In this document: piece after piece, positions 14,028 through 22,698 of the stretch
Layout: each line of letters begins with the position of its first letter
Numbering within the stretch: the first letter of the stretch is position 1
Assembly (NCBI RefSeq): GCF_000619925.1
Contig: NZ_JHVB01000010.1
Span: 1-64,000 of the forward strand
Length of the DNA: 64,000 bases
DNA from: Treponema sp. C6A8
Lineage (GTDB): Bacteria; Spirochaetota; Spirochaetia; Treponematales; Treponemataceae
Direction of reading: 5' to 3'
Position numbers and translations under genes: made by a program
Notes under the pieces: generated by a model
The model's input: only the letters and a program-made list of their open reading frames with translations
Told to the model about the DNA's origin: nothing
Databases searched by the model: none

Positions 14028-16160
14028 TTAGTCACTATCCAGTGCTTCCAGGAAGTCCTTCGAATCTTCACGCTTCATAACAATAATCGTTATATCATCT
14101 TTTCTGTCAGCTTCGGCTACAAAGAATTTAACAGCATAAGTCAGTTCATTAAGAATGTGGTGGGCGCTTTTTGAGTGGTTTTCTTTAAGAATTTCCATAA
14201 TGCGTTCCCGACCAAAAATTTCATGCTGTAAATTTTCTGCTTCAGTAAGACCGTCGGTAAAAGTAACAAGAATATCATCCTTGTTCATTGAAAAACTTAC
14301 ATCGCGGAATTTAACGTCAACGTTGTACATACCGATTGCTCCACACTGCTCAGAATCACGGTTACCTACAATTTCTTCACATTCGCCGCTTTCGGCTCTG
14401 TAAATAATAGGGCGTGGATGGCCTGCATTCGAATAATCTATATTACACTCGTCATTTTCCTTAAATTCCCTGATGCGCATCATAATTCCGGTCATGTAGT
14501 TATCAATCGCGCCTTTTGCAACAATCAAATCGTGGTTTACATCAAGAAGACATTTTGAAATCGGCACATCATAAAAGCGGCTTTTCTGGAAGGCATTATA
14601 AACGATGCTCTTAGAAAGCATTGTAACAAGGCTGGCTGCAACGCCGTGACCGGAAACGTCAAAGAGGCACATACCGTCAAGAGTTGTTCCCAATCCGTAG
14701 AAGTCAAAGAAGTCACCCGAAACTTCACTCAGGGGGTCGTAGGAAACGGCAATATCCCAGCCCTTGTAGCTTTTGTGGGGAGCCTGGAAAAGTCTCTGCT
14801 GTACAACCGAAGCCATCTGCAAATCAATGTTTGAACGGTGAATTCTTTCAAGCAGGCGTTCATTTGATTCGTGCAGGTTTTCGGTTTGCTTGCGGACTTC
14901 TTCCTGAAGGTTTTTATTCAAATATTCATTTTTTTCAAGGGCGCTTGCATGACTGTGCGACAGCATAAAGAGATAGCTGATGATATTGAGCTGCCAGCCG
15001 AAGTAACTGAAGAAAGGCAGGGTTGTAATTCCAAGAAATCCCCGGACAATGATATCTGCAATAACAGAAAGAACAAATGGTGCCAGACAGATTGTGATGT
15101 TAATTGCCCTGTACCTGCAGGCTGGAATCAGAATACCCCGGATAACGCAGTTTATAAAAATAAGTATATGGATAAAAGTTAGAAAAAATTCAATTTTAGT
15201 AATGCTGATAAGTTCGTCATAATTATGAGTGCTGTAAAGAATGATAATTTGTGCCGTAAGAATGACAACTCTTATGATATCAAGATATTTTTTCCTTGGA
15301 AGCGCAATATAGTTTCTTGCAAAGGAAATCCAGAGGGCAAAATCTACTATTCCGGTAAAACAGAGGCTTGTGCGGTAAAATTTATAAAATGGAATGCCTA
15401 AAATCTCATGCACAAAAGGCATGGCAGGAGCAAAAAGTGTACTGCAGAAAACGATGGTACAGAGGTTTAAAACAGCAAACCAGATATATGCAGGCTTATG
15501 ATGATGCAGAATGAAAAGGAACAGAAATAAAATCATTGAGGCGAACATACCGCCTATATAGAACATATAGTTGTAGGTGTTCCAGAATGAAGTTATTTTT
15601 GCGGCCCGTTTGCTTCTGTACTGAGTTGAAACAAATGCCTTTCCTGAAATTTCTCCTTTTCCGTGATTGTAAACCTGAATTAAAATGGTATTCTTTCCGT
15701 TTGAATTAAGGCTTTCTTTAGGTAGATTGTAGATACCGGGAAGATAAAGCTGTGAAGTTTCTGTTGGCGGGAAGGAACCGCTTTGTCCTGCAAAGTTTCC
15801 GTTTATCCATACTTTATTTGCGAAATGTATGTAAGTAATAAAAAGTCCTAAATCTTTATATTGAAGCTCTTCGGGAAGGGTGAATTCAGCTTTTAGCCAG
15901 ATAAAATGTCCGCCAAGTCCTACGATTTTACAAAGATTCTGTTTTCCAAATTTAAGGGGTTTGTTAATGGTTTCGATTTCTTCTGTAGTTGGATATTGAG
16001 AATGGTCAATAAGACCCCAGGTAAATTTGTCACTCAAATCCAGTTCTAGAGATTCTGTAGGAATTTTTTCATTGTGCACACCTGATATCACAATGAAGCT
16101 GGCAGTACAGATTGTAAGTATGACATAAAGTATGCAGAGTAATGATTTAAATTTAATCAT
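14028..16160 (-). CDS. 7TM (7TMR-DISM-like) SpoIIE-type serine phosphatase
   Basis: 710 residues. An N-terminal membrane segment is followed by an extracellular beta-sandwich-like part (about 30-195; KVWINGNFAGQSGSFPP is typical of 7TMR-DISM sensing domains). Seven hydrophobic helices span about 205-395. A coiled coil of roughly 45 residues follows, then a PP2C/SpoIIE catalytic domain (about 445-705) with metal-binding motifs SGDFFDFY, MCLFDVSGHGVAAS, SNAGHPRP, VTFTDGLTEAEN and RKDDITIIVM. It likely dephosphorylates an anti-sigma-factor antagonist in response to an outside signal. A TATAAT at 16178-16183 (minus strand) lies inside the longer frame to 16223, so the start is taken at 16160. Confidence 0.8.
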   Translation of the reverse strand: MIKFKSLLCILYVILTICTASFIVISGVHNEKIPTESLELDLSDKFTWGLIDHSQYPTTEEIETINKPLKFGKQNLCKIVGLGGHFIWLKAEFTLPEELQYKDLGLFITYIHFANKVWINGNFAGQSGSFPPTETSQLYLPGIYNLPKESLNSNGKNTILIQVYNHGKGEISGKAFVSTQYRSKRAAKITSFWNTYNYMFYIGGMFASMILFLFLFILHHHKPAYIWFAVLNLCTIVFCSTLFAPAMPFVHEILGIPFYKFYRTSLCFTGIVDFALWISFARNYIALPRKKYLDIIRVVILTAQIIILYSTHNYDELISITKIEFFLTFIHILIFINCVIRGILIPACRYRAINITICLAPFVLSVIADIIVRGFLGITTLPFFSYFGWQLNIISYLFMLSHSHASALEKNEYLNKNLQEEVRKQTENLHESNERLLERIHRSNIDLQMASVVQQRLFQAPHKSYKGWDIAVSYDPLSEVSGDFFDFYGLGTTLDGMCLFDVSGHGVAASLVTMLSKSIVYNAFQKSRFYDVPISKCLLDVNHDLIVAKGAIDNYMTGIMMRIREFKENDECNIDYSNAGHPRPIIYRAESGECEEIVGNRDSEQCGAIGMYNVDVKFRDVSFSMNKDDILVTFTDGLTEAENLQHEIFGRERIMEILKENHSKSAHHILNELTYAVKFFVAEADRKDDITIIVMKREDSKDFLEALDSD

Positions 16161-16218
16161 ATTTGCAACTTTAAAATTATAACATGTATTAAGATTTTTT
16201 AAACAAAAAAATGGAAGT

Positions 16219-16246
16219 GTCATTGCCGGATCAAGTCCGGCAATAT
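16219..16246. repeat. short palindrome, GTCATTGCCGGATCAAGTCC type
   Basis: GTCATTGCCGGATCAAGTCC continues to GGCAATA, giving a TTGCCGGA/TCCGGCAA stem. It is related to the repeat at 10047-10073. Confidence 0.55.
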
Positions 16247-16266
16247 ATCAAATTGTTGGTTTTGTG

Positions 16267-16419
16267 AACCGCACTCACACACTTTTTATGTATAAAAAGT
16301 GTGCTTCTAGCGAGTACCCTTATTGCGTGCGGCCGTAAGGCATTCTTCCAACTTGCGGAGGCATCGAGCCGCACTACCTAGTTTTACTACGTAAAACTAG
16401 CCCTAGCGTGTACCCTTAT
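16267..16419. repeat. duplicated 'KGTR-stop-hairpin' cassette at the end of the nucleoside operon
   Basis: Two units, 16267-16323 and 16366-16419, share CCGCACT at one end and CTAGCG.GTACCCTTAT at the other but have unrelated hairpins: CACACTTTTTAT/ATAAAAAGTGTG in one, CTAGTTTTAC/GTAAAACTAG in the other. On the minus strand both encode ...KGTR followed by TAG; in the second unit this is the real C-terminus of the last permease. The hairpins come right after the stops. Confidence 0.6.
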
Positions 16420-17329
16420 CATATGGGATGCCTTCTGCCTTAGGTGCGCGTGAGTTCTGTGATGTAAAGGCAAGTACAACAAGTGAAATGATGTATGGCA
16501 GCATTTTGTAAACGTCGCCAGGTACAAGGTGGATTAAGAAGTCAAAAGCTGAGTAAGTGTCGGCTACAGCGCGGAAGGCACCAAAAAGCAGGGCACTTGC
16601 GGCAATCTTCAGAGGATTCCACTGACCAAAAATCATAACGGCAAGGGCAAGGAAGCCTGCGCCTGCAACACCGTACATAAAGTCCCACTGACTGTTTGCG
16701 GCAGAAATATAGATAATTCCTCCAACGCCGCCGCACAAGCCGGAAATCAAAACTCCGGAATAGCGCATTTTGAAAACGTTGATACCAACGCTGGCTGCTG
16801 CCTGAGGATGTTCACCACAAGCCATAAGACGAAGTCCAAAGCGGGTTTTGAAGAGAACTACATAGCCAACTGCAATCAAAATCAAAGTCAAAATCATGTA
16901 GATGTTGAAATCACCAAGAAGGAAAACCTTACGGTTTTGAATGTAATCAAGAATTGCAGAAGGATTCTGTCCTGCCGAGCGCGCATTATTAAAACTCTTT
17001 ACAATTACAACCGAAGCCGCAGTTGCCAGCATATTCATGGCAGTTCCTACAAGAGTCTGGTCAGCCTTAAAGTTGATGGCGGCCACCGCAAGGAAAAGCG
17101 AATAAATCATGCCGAAAACAATGCTGGTCAAAATCGTCAGAAAAATAATGCAGATTGCTGGAGTTCCGGCAGGCAGGGAATACAAAACAAAGGCACCGCC
17201 AAGCGCACCCATAACCATAGTTCCTTCAAGACCCAGGTTGATGACACCACTGCGTTCGCTAAACATTCCGCCGAAGGCTACGAAAATCAAAACTGATGCG
17301 TAAATTAAAGTATATTGAATAAGTAACAT
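16403..17329 (-). CDS. nucleoside ABC transporter permease (second permease)
   Basis: 308 residues with about eight hydrophobic helices, BPD_transp_2 family (RbsC/YufQ-like). Conserved stretch FGGMFSERSGVINLGLEGTMVMGALG near the N-terminus and ASVGINVFKMRYSGVLISGLCGGVGGI in the middle, the permease-ATPase contact region. It is the last gene of a four-gene operon with the binding protein, ATPase and first permease, ten bases after the previous stop. The order matches the T. pallidum PnrA purine nucleoside system. The C-terminus KGTR is encoded within a duplicated repeat cassette. Confidence 0.85.
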   Translation of the reverse strand: MLLIQYTLIYASVLIFVAFGGMFSERSGVINLGLEGTMVMGALGGAFVLYSLPAGTPAICIIFLTILTSIVFGMIYSLFLAVAAINFKADQTLVGTAMNMLATAASVVIVKSFNNARSAGQNPSAILDYIQNRKVFLLGDFNIYMILTLILIAVGYVVLFKTRFGLRLMACGEHPQAAASVGINVFKMRYSGVLISGLCGGVGGIIYISAANSQWDFMYGVAGAGFLALAVMIFGQWNPLKIAASALLFGAFRAVADTYSAFDFLIHLVPGDVYKMLPYIISLVVLAFTSQNSRAPKAEGIPYDKGTR

Positions 17330-17339
17330 AATCTTCCCC

Positions 17340-18467
17340 TTATCTTAGCTTTTTAGTCTCGGCTGTTTTTTTATCAAGAAGTTTTGCAATAAATGTTTTG
17401 AGAAGGAACATGAATGCGCAGCAGTAGATTATAATAGAAGAAATCAAATCAGCAATCTGAGGGTTGAAGTATTTAGTATCGATAAAGCTTCCGCCCTGAG
17501 TAATGTGCTGAATAAAGAAGCCTGCAAAAATTACACCGATTGGATTGAGGGCGCCAAGGAAGGCAACCGCAATTCCGTTAAAGCCCATACCGGGAACTAC
17601 AGAGCTTGTCTTCCATGGCTGGATGTCTGTGAGGTAGTAAAGTGCAGCTCCAAGGCCTGCAATTGCGCCCGAAATAATCATTGTAAGGATGATGTTCTGC
17701 TTGTCTTTCATACCTGCATATTTTGCGGCGTGTTTGTTCAGACCGGTTGCACGAAGCTCGTAGCCCAGAACTGTTTTTGTAAGAACAATGTAAATTACTA
17801 CGGCAACAATAATTGTAATCGGGATAGCGATAGAAACATATTCATTGTCGTGGAAGAATTTTCCAAGACCGCAGGTTGGCAAAAGTGAATGAGGTGAAGT
17901 TGCGGCAATAGAGAAGGTTTCAGATTTACCAACGTTCATAACCTTTTCATTCTGCATAAGGATGTTTACAAGATAAAGTCCAATCCAGTTCAGCATGATT
18001 CCGGCGATAACTTCGTTTACGTTGCATAGGGCTTTTAGAAGACCTGCAAGTGCCGCCCACGCTGCCGCAGCCAGAACTGCAAAAAGAATGCAGACAAGCC
18101 AAGGTAAGTGCCAGTAAAGTGCCGACCACAAGGTAATACCGATTCCGATACAGTACTGACCAGCGATTCCGATATTGAAAAGACCTGATTTATAAGCAAA
18201 GAGAACGCCGATTCCACACAAAATGAGAGGAACGGCCTTTACTAAAGTCTGGCCTAGGTAATACCAGCGTTTTCCAACGTTGCGGTAATACATAAAGTTT
18301 TTAAGAATTACGCTGATTGCTTTTGGTGCGTGTTCAGCGTTGATAATCAAAAGGATGATAAATCCGACTAATATTCCCAGAACGGCGCACAAAATTGCCG
18401 AAAGAATTGAATGAAATGAGCCGGAATCTAAAATTGCCTTGAATTTATTTGATTTTGAATCTGCCAT
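17340..18467 (-). CDS. nucleoside ABC transporter permease (first permease)
   Basis: 375 residues from the MADSKSNK Met behind GGAGG; a longer frame to 18560 would overlap the ATPase gene and is rejected. BPD_transp_2 family, YufP-like, with an N-terminal helix, a periplasmic segment and about eight further helices. Conserved blocks: GIGVLFAYKSGLFNIGIAGQYCIG and ELRATGLNKHAAKYAGM, the latter equivalent to the EAA-like loop that contacts the ATPase. One base separates the ATPase stop from this start, so translation is probably coupled. Together with the other permease it forms the inner-membrane channel for nucleosides. Confidence 0.85.
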   Translation of the reverse strand: MADSKSNKFKAILDSGSFHSILSAILCAVLGILVGFIILLIINAEHAPKAISVILKNFMYYRNVGKRWYYLGQTLVKAVPLILCGIGVLFAYKSGLFNIGIAGQYCIGIGITLWSALYWHLPWLVCILFAVLAAAAWAALAGLLKALCNVNEVIAGIMLNWIGLYLVNILMQNEKVMNVGKSETFSIAATSPHSLLPTCGLGKFFHDNEYVSIAIPITIIVAVVIYIVLTKTVLGYELRATGLNKHAAKYAGMKDKQNIILTMIISGAIAGLGAALYYLTDIQPWKTSSVVPGMGFNGIAVAFLGALNPIGVIFAGFFIQHITQGGSFIDTKYFNPQIADLISSIIIYCCAFMFLLKTFIAKLLDKKTAETKKLR

Positions 18468-18468
18468 T

Positions 18469-20016
18469 TTATGCCTCCACCTTGTTCTGACGTTTTGCAC
18501 CGGCCATATAAAGACCAAGCTCCTCAGGTGTAGTTTCCTTAGGATTGAGCTCTCCGACAATTTCGCCCTCGTACATTACAAGAATGCGGTCGCTCAGGTT
18601 CAAAACTTCTTCCAGTTCATAAGAAACCAGGAGAACAGCCTTTCCTGCGTCGCGGTCAGCAATAATTGCTTTATGAAGGAATTCGATTGCGCCGACATCA
18701 AGACCACGGGTTGGCTGAACGGCAATCAAAAGCTTGTGGTCGTGCGAAAGTTCGCGGGCGATAACTGCTTTCTGCTGGTTACCACCACTCATTGCGCGGG
18801 CCGGAGTTTTACAGCCCTGACCGCTTCGAACATCGTATTTATCGATTAATTCCTGAGAGTAAGTAGTAACTTCCTTTGTCTTAATAAACTGATGCTTCTG
18901 GAATTCAGGCTCCCAGTAACGCTGCAGCACCATATTCTGTTCAAGAGTGTAATCGAGCACGAGTCCATGCTTATGACGGTCTTCCGGAACATGGCTCATG
19001 CCGGCCTTTGATTTTTCACGGATTGATTTCTTTGAAACGTCAACGTCATCAAGAAGGATTTTTGTTTCAGGGTTATGAACGAAATTTTCAAGACCAGTGA
19101 TTCCCTGAATGAATTCCGACTGACCGTTTCCGTCGATTCCCGCAATGCAGACAATTTCGCCTGCGTGAACCTTAAGGCTTACGTCATTTACGGCAAGTTT
19201 TTTGTGAAGCTTGCTTGCAACGCTCAAATGCTGAATATCAAGGATAGTTTTTCCAGGCTTGCTTGGAGCCTTATCAACAGTGAACTGAACGTCGCGGCCA
19301 ACCATCATGCGGCTGAGCTCTTCCTTATTTGTTTTGGAAATTTCAACAGTTCCGATGTAGCGTCCCTTACACAAAACAGAACAGCGGTCAGAAACTTCCA
19401 TGATTTCGTTGAGCTTGTGAGTGATAAAGAGGATTGATTTTCCTTCTGCCGCAAGATTTTTCATAATCTGCATAAGCTCTTTGATTTCCTGAGGAGTAAG
19501 AACGGCTGTAGGCTCATCAAAAATCAGGATTTCGTTATCGCGGTAGAGCATTTTCAAAATCTCTACGCGCTGCTGCATTCCAACTGTAATGTCTTCGATT
19601 TTTGCGTCCGGGTCAACGGCAAGACCATAGCGCTGGCTAAGGTTGATGATTTTTTCGCGGACTGATTTGCGGTCGATAAGACCATATTTACAGGTTTCGC
19701 TGCCCAAAATGATGTTATCAAGAACTGTAAAAACTTCTACGAGCTTAAAGTGCTGGTGCACCATTCCGATTCCAAGAGAAGTAGCATCATTTGGATTTCG
19801 GATATCAACTTTTTCTCCATTCTTACGGATTTCGCCTTCTTCCGGCTGGTAAAGACCGAACAAAACGCTCATAAGAGTTGATTTTCCGGCACCGTTCTCG
19901 CCAAGAAGGGCATGGATTTCACCTTTTTTTAACTGCAGGGTGATATTGTCGTTTGCAATAATTCCAGGGAAACGCTTGGTTATGTTAAGCATTTCTATAA
20001 TATAATTTTCGTTCAT
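18469..20016 (-). CDS. nucleoside ABC transporter, double ATP-binding subunit
   Basis: 515 residues with two ABC domains in one chain, the RbsA/YufO arrangement. First domain: Walker A GENGAGKST, signature VGMQQRVEILKML, Walker B ILIFDEPTAVLTP. Second domain: degenerate Walker A GIDGNGQSE, signature MSGGNQQKAVIARELS, and QPTRGLD in place of the Walker B DEPT. A weak second site is normal for this family. It energises purine nucleoside uptake with the adjacent permeases and the BMP-family binding protein. Between it and the upstream binding-protein gene sits a strong terminator-like hairpin, which would make the binding protein more abundant than the transporter. Confidence 0.9.
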   Translation of the reverse strand: MNENYIIEMLNITKRFPGIIANDNITLQLKKGEIHALLGENGAGKSTLMSVLFGLYQPEEGEIRKNGEKVDIRNPNDATSLGIGMVHQHFKLVEVFTVLDNIILGSETCKYGLIDRKSVREKIINLSQRYGLAVDPDAKIEDITVGMQQRVEILKMLYRDNEILIFDEPTAVLTPQEIKELMQIMKNLAAEGKSILFITHKLNEIMEVSDRCSVLCKGRYIGTVEISKTNKEELSRMMVGRDVQFTVDKAPSKPGKTILDIQHLSVASKLHKKLAVNDVSLKVHAGEIVCIAGIDGNGQSEFIQGITGLENFVHNPETKILLDDVDVSKKSIREKSKAGMSHVPEDRHKHGLVLDYTLEQNMVLQRYWEPEFQKHQFIKTKEVTTYSQELIDKYDVRSGQGCKTPARAMSGGNQQKAVIARELSHDHKLLIAVQPTRGLDVGAIEFLHKAIIADRDAGKAVLLVSYELEEVLNLSDRILVMYEGEIVGELNPKETTPEELGLYMAGAKRQNKVEA

Positions 20017-20067
20017 AAATTACATTATAAACGAAAACAATAGAAAAATCATTTAAAATAAAAAAAA

Positions 20068-20093
20068 GGTGAATCCCAAATGGAATTCACCTT
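20068..20093 (-). terminator. attenuating hairpin between binding protein and ATPase genes
   Basis: On the minus strand AGGTGAATTCC and GGGATTCACCT form a near-perfect stem followed by TTTTTTTATTTT. A second weaker stem (AAACTGG/CCAGTTT, about 20152-20180) lies closer to the binding-protein stop. Read-through would feed the ATPase and permeases. Confidence 0.75.
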
Positions 20094-20202
20094 ACTAATT
20101 GTCAGCCCCGGCTCGCTAGTCTCGCCGGGAAGCATTTTCTCGTAAATCCTAAACTGGCCCGCTGTCGCAGCCCAGTTTTTAACGGATTTGCTATTATCGC
20201 TA

Positions 20203-21312
20203 TTACTTAATATTCTGGTAGTAATTAACCTTAACAGAAGTAGCTGGAGCCTTGTCGATAGCGTTAGAAACTGGAGTTTTCTTTGCATAAACATCGCTTA
20301 CGAGCTTTTTGTAGTCGTTCTGAGTGAATTTCTTCATTGACCATGTGTCGAGTGGAAGACCTACAAAGTTTACGTTCAAGTTAGTTCCAGAAACCAATCC
20401 GAGTGAAGAAACTTTTCCAGAGTAGTCAGCCCATTTACCTTCTTTGATAGCGTTGAGAACAGCTTCTACAGTAGCTCCCAAACCTTTCATAGCAGATGTT
20501 ACACACATACCAGCACCGTAGTTGTTGATCAAAGCTGTCTGGTCTGTATCAACACCAATTACTTTTCCGCCAACTTTTGCAGCAGCTTCACAAGCAGATG
20601 TCCAGATACCGCCACCACAAGCGAATACAACTTCTACACCGCGGTTCTTGTACCAACCGTCCATTGTAGCTGTGATTGTCTGGTCACCGTAGAACTGACC
20701 ACCGTAAACGTATTCAACAGTTACTTTGTCAGCGATTTTGAGTTCTTCAGCAGCCTTGTTAGCACCCTGAACGAAACCATAACCGAAGCGAACTACAGCT
20801 GGAACAGCCATACCACCCAAGAAACCAAGGTGACGATAGCCTTCTTTTACAGCAGCGTAACCTGCGAAGAAACCAGGAAGTTCCTCAGCATAAACTGCAC
20901 AGAAAACGTTAGAAGGAACAGCAGCTCCTCCAAGGTCGCCTTCACCAATATCCAAACCGATGAATTTAGCATCATCATAGTCTTTTGCTACTTTTACGAT
21001 AGCTTCACCAAAAAGGAATCCAGGAAGAACGATTACATTGTATCCGTCCTGATAAGCAGCGTCGATTGAAGCAACGCGGTCAGCTGTAGAGTCACCAGCT
21101 GGCTTGTAGTACTGGAAGTCCAATCCGTTAGCATCTGCATAGTCTTTACATGCCTGATAAGTTGTCTGATTGAATGACTGGTCTGTGATGTCTCCCGAGT
21201 CAGTTACCATTGCGATGCGAACGCTTGATTTAGCCTTCTTTGCTTTTTTTGCAGCAAAAGTTGATGAGCAAACCATTGCAACCATAAGAGCTGCAAGAAT
21301 AATCTTTTTCAT
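20203..21312 (-). CDS. BMP-family nucleoside-binding protein (PnrA/TmpC-like)
   Basis: 369 residues. Signal peptide MKKIILAALMVAMVCSSTFA then a lysine-rich linker. A Cys sits in the hydrophobic region (AMVC), but a Val at -1 makes a poor lipobox, so lipidation is uncertain. The BMP/Med fold is clear: VRIAMVTDSGDITDQSFNQ at the start (nucleoside base stacking and Asp), RVASIDAAYQDGYNVIVLPGFLF, FIGLDIGEGD, HLGFLGGMAVPAVVRFGYGF, VVFACGGGIWTSACEAA, KVIGVDTDQ and SAMKGLGATVEAVL. The T. pallidum orthologue binds purine nucleosides. GGAGG lies before the ATG. First and probably most expressed gene of the uptake operon. Confidence 0.9.
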   Translation of the reverse strand: MKKIILAALMVAMVCSSTFAAKKAKKAKSSVRIAMVTDSGDITDQSFNQTTYQACKDYADANGLDFQYYKPAGDSTADRVASIDAAYQDGYNVIVLPGFLFGEAIVKVAKDYDDAKFIGLDIGEGDLGGAAVPSNVFCAVYAEELPGFFAGYAAVKEGYRHLGFLGGMAVPAVVRFGYGFVQGANKAAEELKIADKVTVEYVYGGQFYGDQTITATMDGWYKNRGVEVVFACGGGIWTSACEAAAKVGGKVIGVDTDQTALINNYGAGMCVTSAMKGLGATVEAVLNAIKEGKWADYSGKVSSLGLVSGTNLNVNFVGLPLDTWSMKKFTQNDYKKLVSDVYAKKTPVSNAIDKAPATSVKVNYYQNIK

Positions 21313-21456
21313 TTTTTACATTTCCTCCAAATGAAATTTATATAATTATAAAGCATTAGAGCTTTACTATCAATTGATTTTTGGGCGAGGAGACTTTCTG
21401 GACAGTAATGAAAATTGTAAAGTTTGTAGGAAATACTCCGTGACCGCAAGCCATAA

Positions 21457-21486
21457 TTGATAAACATTCAAATATTTTGCTAATAT
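21457..21486 (+). promoter_or_regulatory. ribD promoter, apparently leaderless
   Basis: TTGATA (21457-21462) and TAATAT (21481-21486) are 18 bases apart; the ribD ATG is at 21493, where transcription should begin. There is no Shine-Dalgarno sequence. No FMN riboswitch is visible in the 180-base gap. Confidence 0.5.
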
Positions 21487-21492
21487 TCCTTT

Positions 21493-22608
21493 ATGGCAGA
21501 AAAGGAAAACTACATGCGCAGGGCGATTGAGCTTGCCCGAAACGGCCAGGGCTGGACTAATCCTAACCCGCTGGTGGGTGCTGTTATTGTAAAAGACGGC
21601 AATGTGATTGGCGAAGGCTGGCACCATAAGTACGGGGAACTTCACGCAGAACGCGAGGCTCTTAAAAATTGCCGGGAACGTGGAAATGATGCTGCCGGTG
21701 CAGATATTTACGTTACACTAGAACCCTGCTGCCATTTTGGAAAACAGCCGCCATGTAGTCAGGCTCTTGTAGAAGCCGGCATTAAGCGTGTTTTTGTCGG
21801 AAGCCGCGATCCCAATCCCCTTGTACACGGAAAGGGAAACGCTTTTTTACGCGAAAATGGCATAGAAGTTATAGAAGATTTTCTCCGACAGGAATGTGAC
21901 GCTTTAAATCCTATTTTCTTCCATTACATTACAACTGGGCGTCCTTACATTGCCCTTAAATATGCAATGACCGCTGATGGCAAAATTGCAACAAAGACCG
22001 GCGCTTCAAAGTGGATAACTGGGGAAAAGTCCCGCGCCTATGTTCACGAGCTTCGTAACCGCTATGCCGCAATTTTGTGCGGAATTGGTACTGTGCTTGC
22101 TGACAACCCAATGCTGAATTGCAGAATGGAAGGCGGCCACAATCCCCTTCGAGTAATTTGTGACTCAAACTTACGAATTCCGCTGGACTGTCAGATTGTA
22201 AAAAGTGCGAATGAAATCCCGACTATTGTTGCCTGCGAGGAAGGGGTAGCGTCAGGGCAAGAGGCCGCTGAGAAAATCTCTGCACTAAAAACCGCCGGAG
22301 TAGAGGTACTGGAATTTTCTGCCAGCCCGGAAGGTGGCATTGACTTAGAGGCCCTTGTCCGCACCCTGGGCGAACGTAAAATCGACAGCCTATTAATAGA
22401 AGGCGGCTCTGAAATTAATTATTCCGCGCTGAAATGGGGCCTCGTAAACCGCCTGTACACTTTTATCGCGCCCAAGCTTTTCGGTGGAAGAGCGGCCAAA
22501 ACCCCTGTCGCTGGTGCCGGCATTGAAGGCGTGGAGGAGGCCTTTACTTTCAGGCTGTCTAAAATCCGCCAGTTCGACGACGACATTTTGCTGGAATACG
22601 AAAAATAA
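21493..22608 (+). CDS. ribD: bifunctional riboflavin biosynthesis deaminase/reductase
   Basis: 371 residues. N-terminal cytidine-deaminase-like domain (about 1-145) with the zinc site HAE (GELHAEREAL) and PCCHFGKQPPC; it deaminates the GTP cyclohydrolase II product. C-terminal RibD reductase (about 150-371) with KYAMTADGKIATKTGASKWITG, GIGTVLADNPMLNCR and IEGGSEINYSAL; it reduces the ribosyl side chain with NADPH. Full length. First of four riboflavin genes here, separated from ribE by a barrel-like gene. The start has no ribosome-binding site and seems to coincide with the transcription start. Confidence 0.95.
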   Translation: MAEKENYMRRAIELARNGQGWTNPNPLVGAVIVKDGNVIGEGWHHKYGELHAEREALKNCRERGNDAAGADIYVTLEPCCHFGKQPPCSQALVEAGIKRVFVGSRDPNPLVHGKGNAFLRENGIEVIEDFLRQECDALNPIFFHYITTGRPYIALKYAMTADGKIATKTGASKWITGEKSRAYVHELRNRYAAILCGIGTVLADNPMLNCRMEGGHNPLRVICDSNLRIPLDCQIVKSANEIPTIVACEEGVASGQEAAEKISALKTAGVEVLEFSASPEGGIDLEALVRTLGERKIDSLLIEGGSEINYSALKWGLVNRLYTFIAPKLFGGRAAKTPVAGAGIEGVEEAFTFRLSKIRQFDDDILLEYEK

Positions 22609-22698
22609 TTTTCCAATATTTTGCGATAAATTTTTTGACAAAAACAAATCCGCCACTTACTCTGTATATAACAAATTATATAAAGTTTGGGATTTTTT

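Noticed and set aside
21313-21492. FMN riboswitch before ribD
   Set aside because: The gap lacks the conserved RFN blocks (AGGGGCGGGG, CCCACCGGCGG and AGCCCGCGA-like); it only holds a promoter-like pair next to the ATG.
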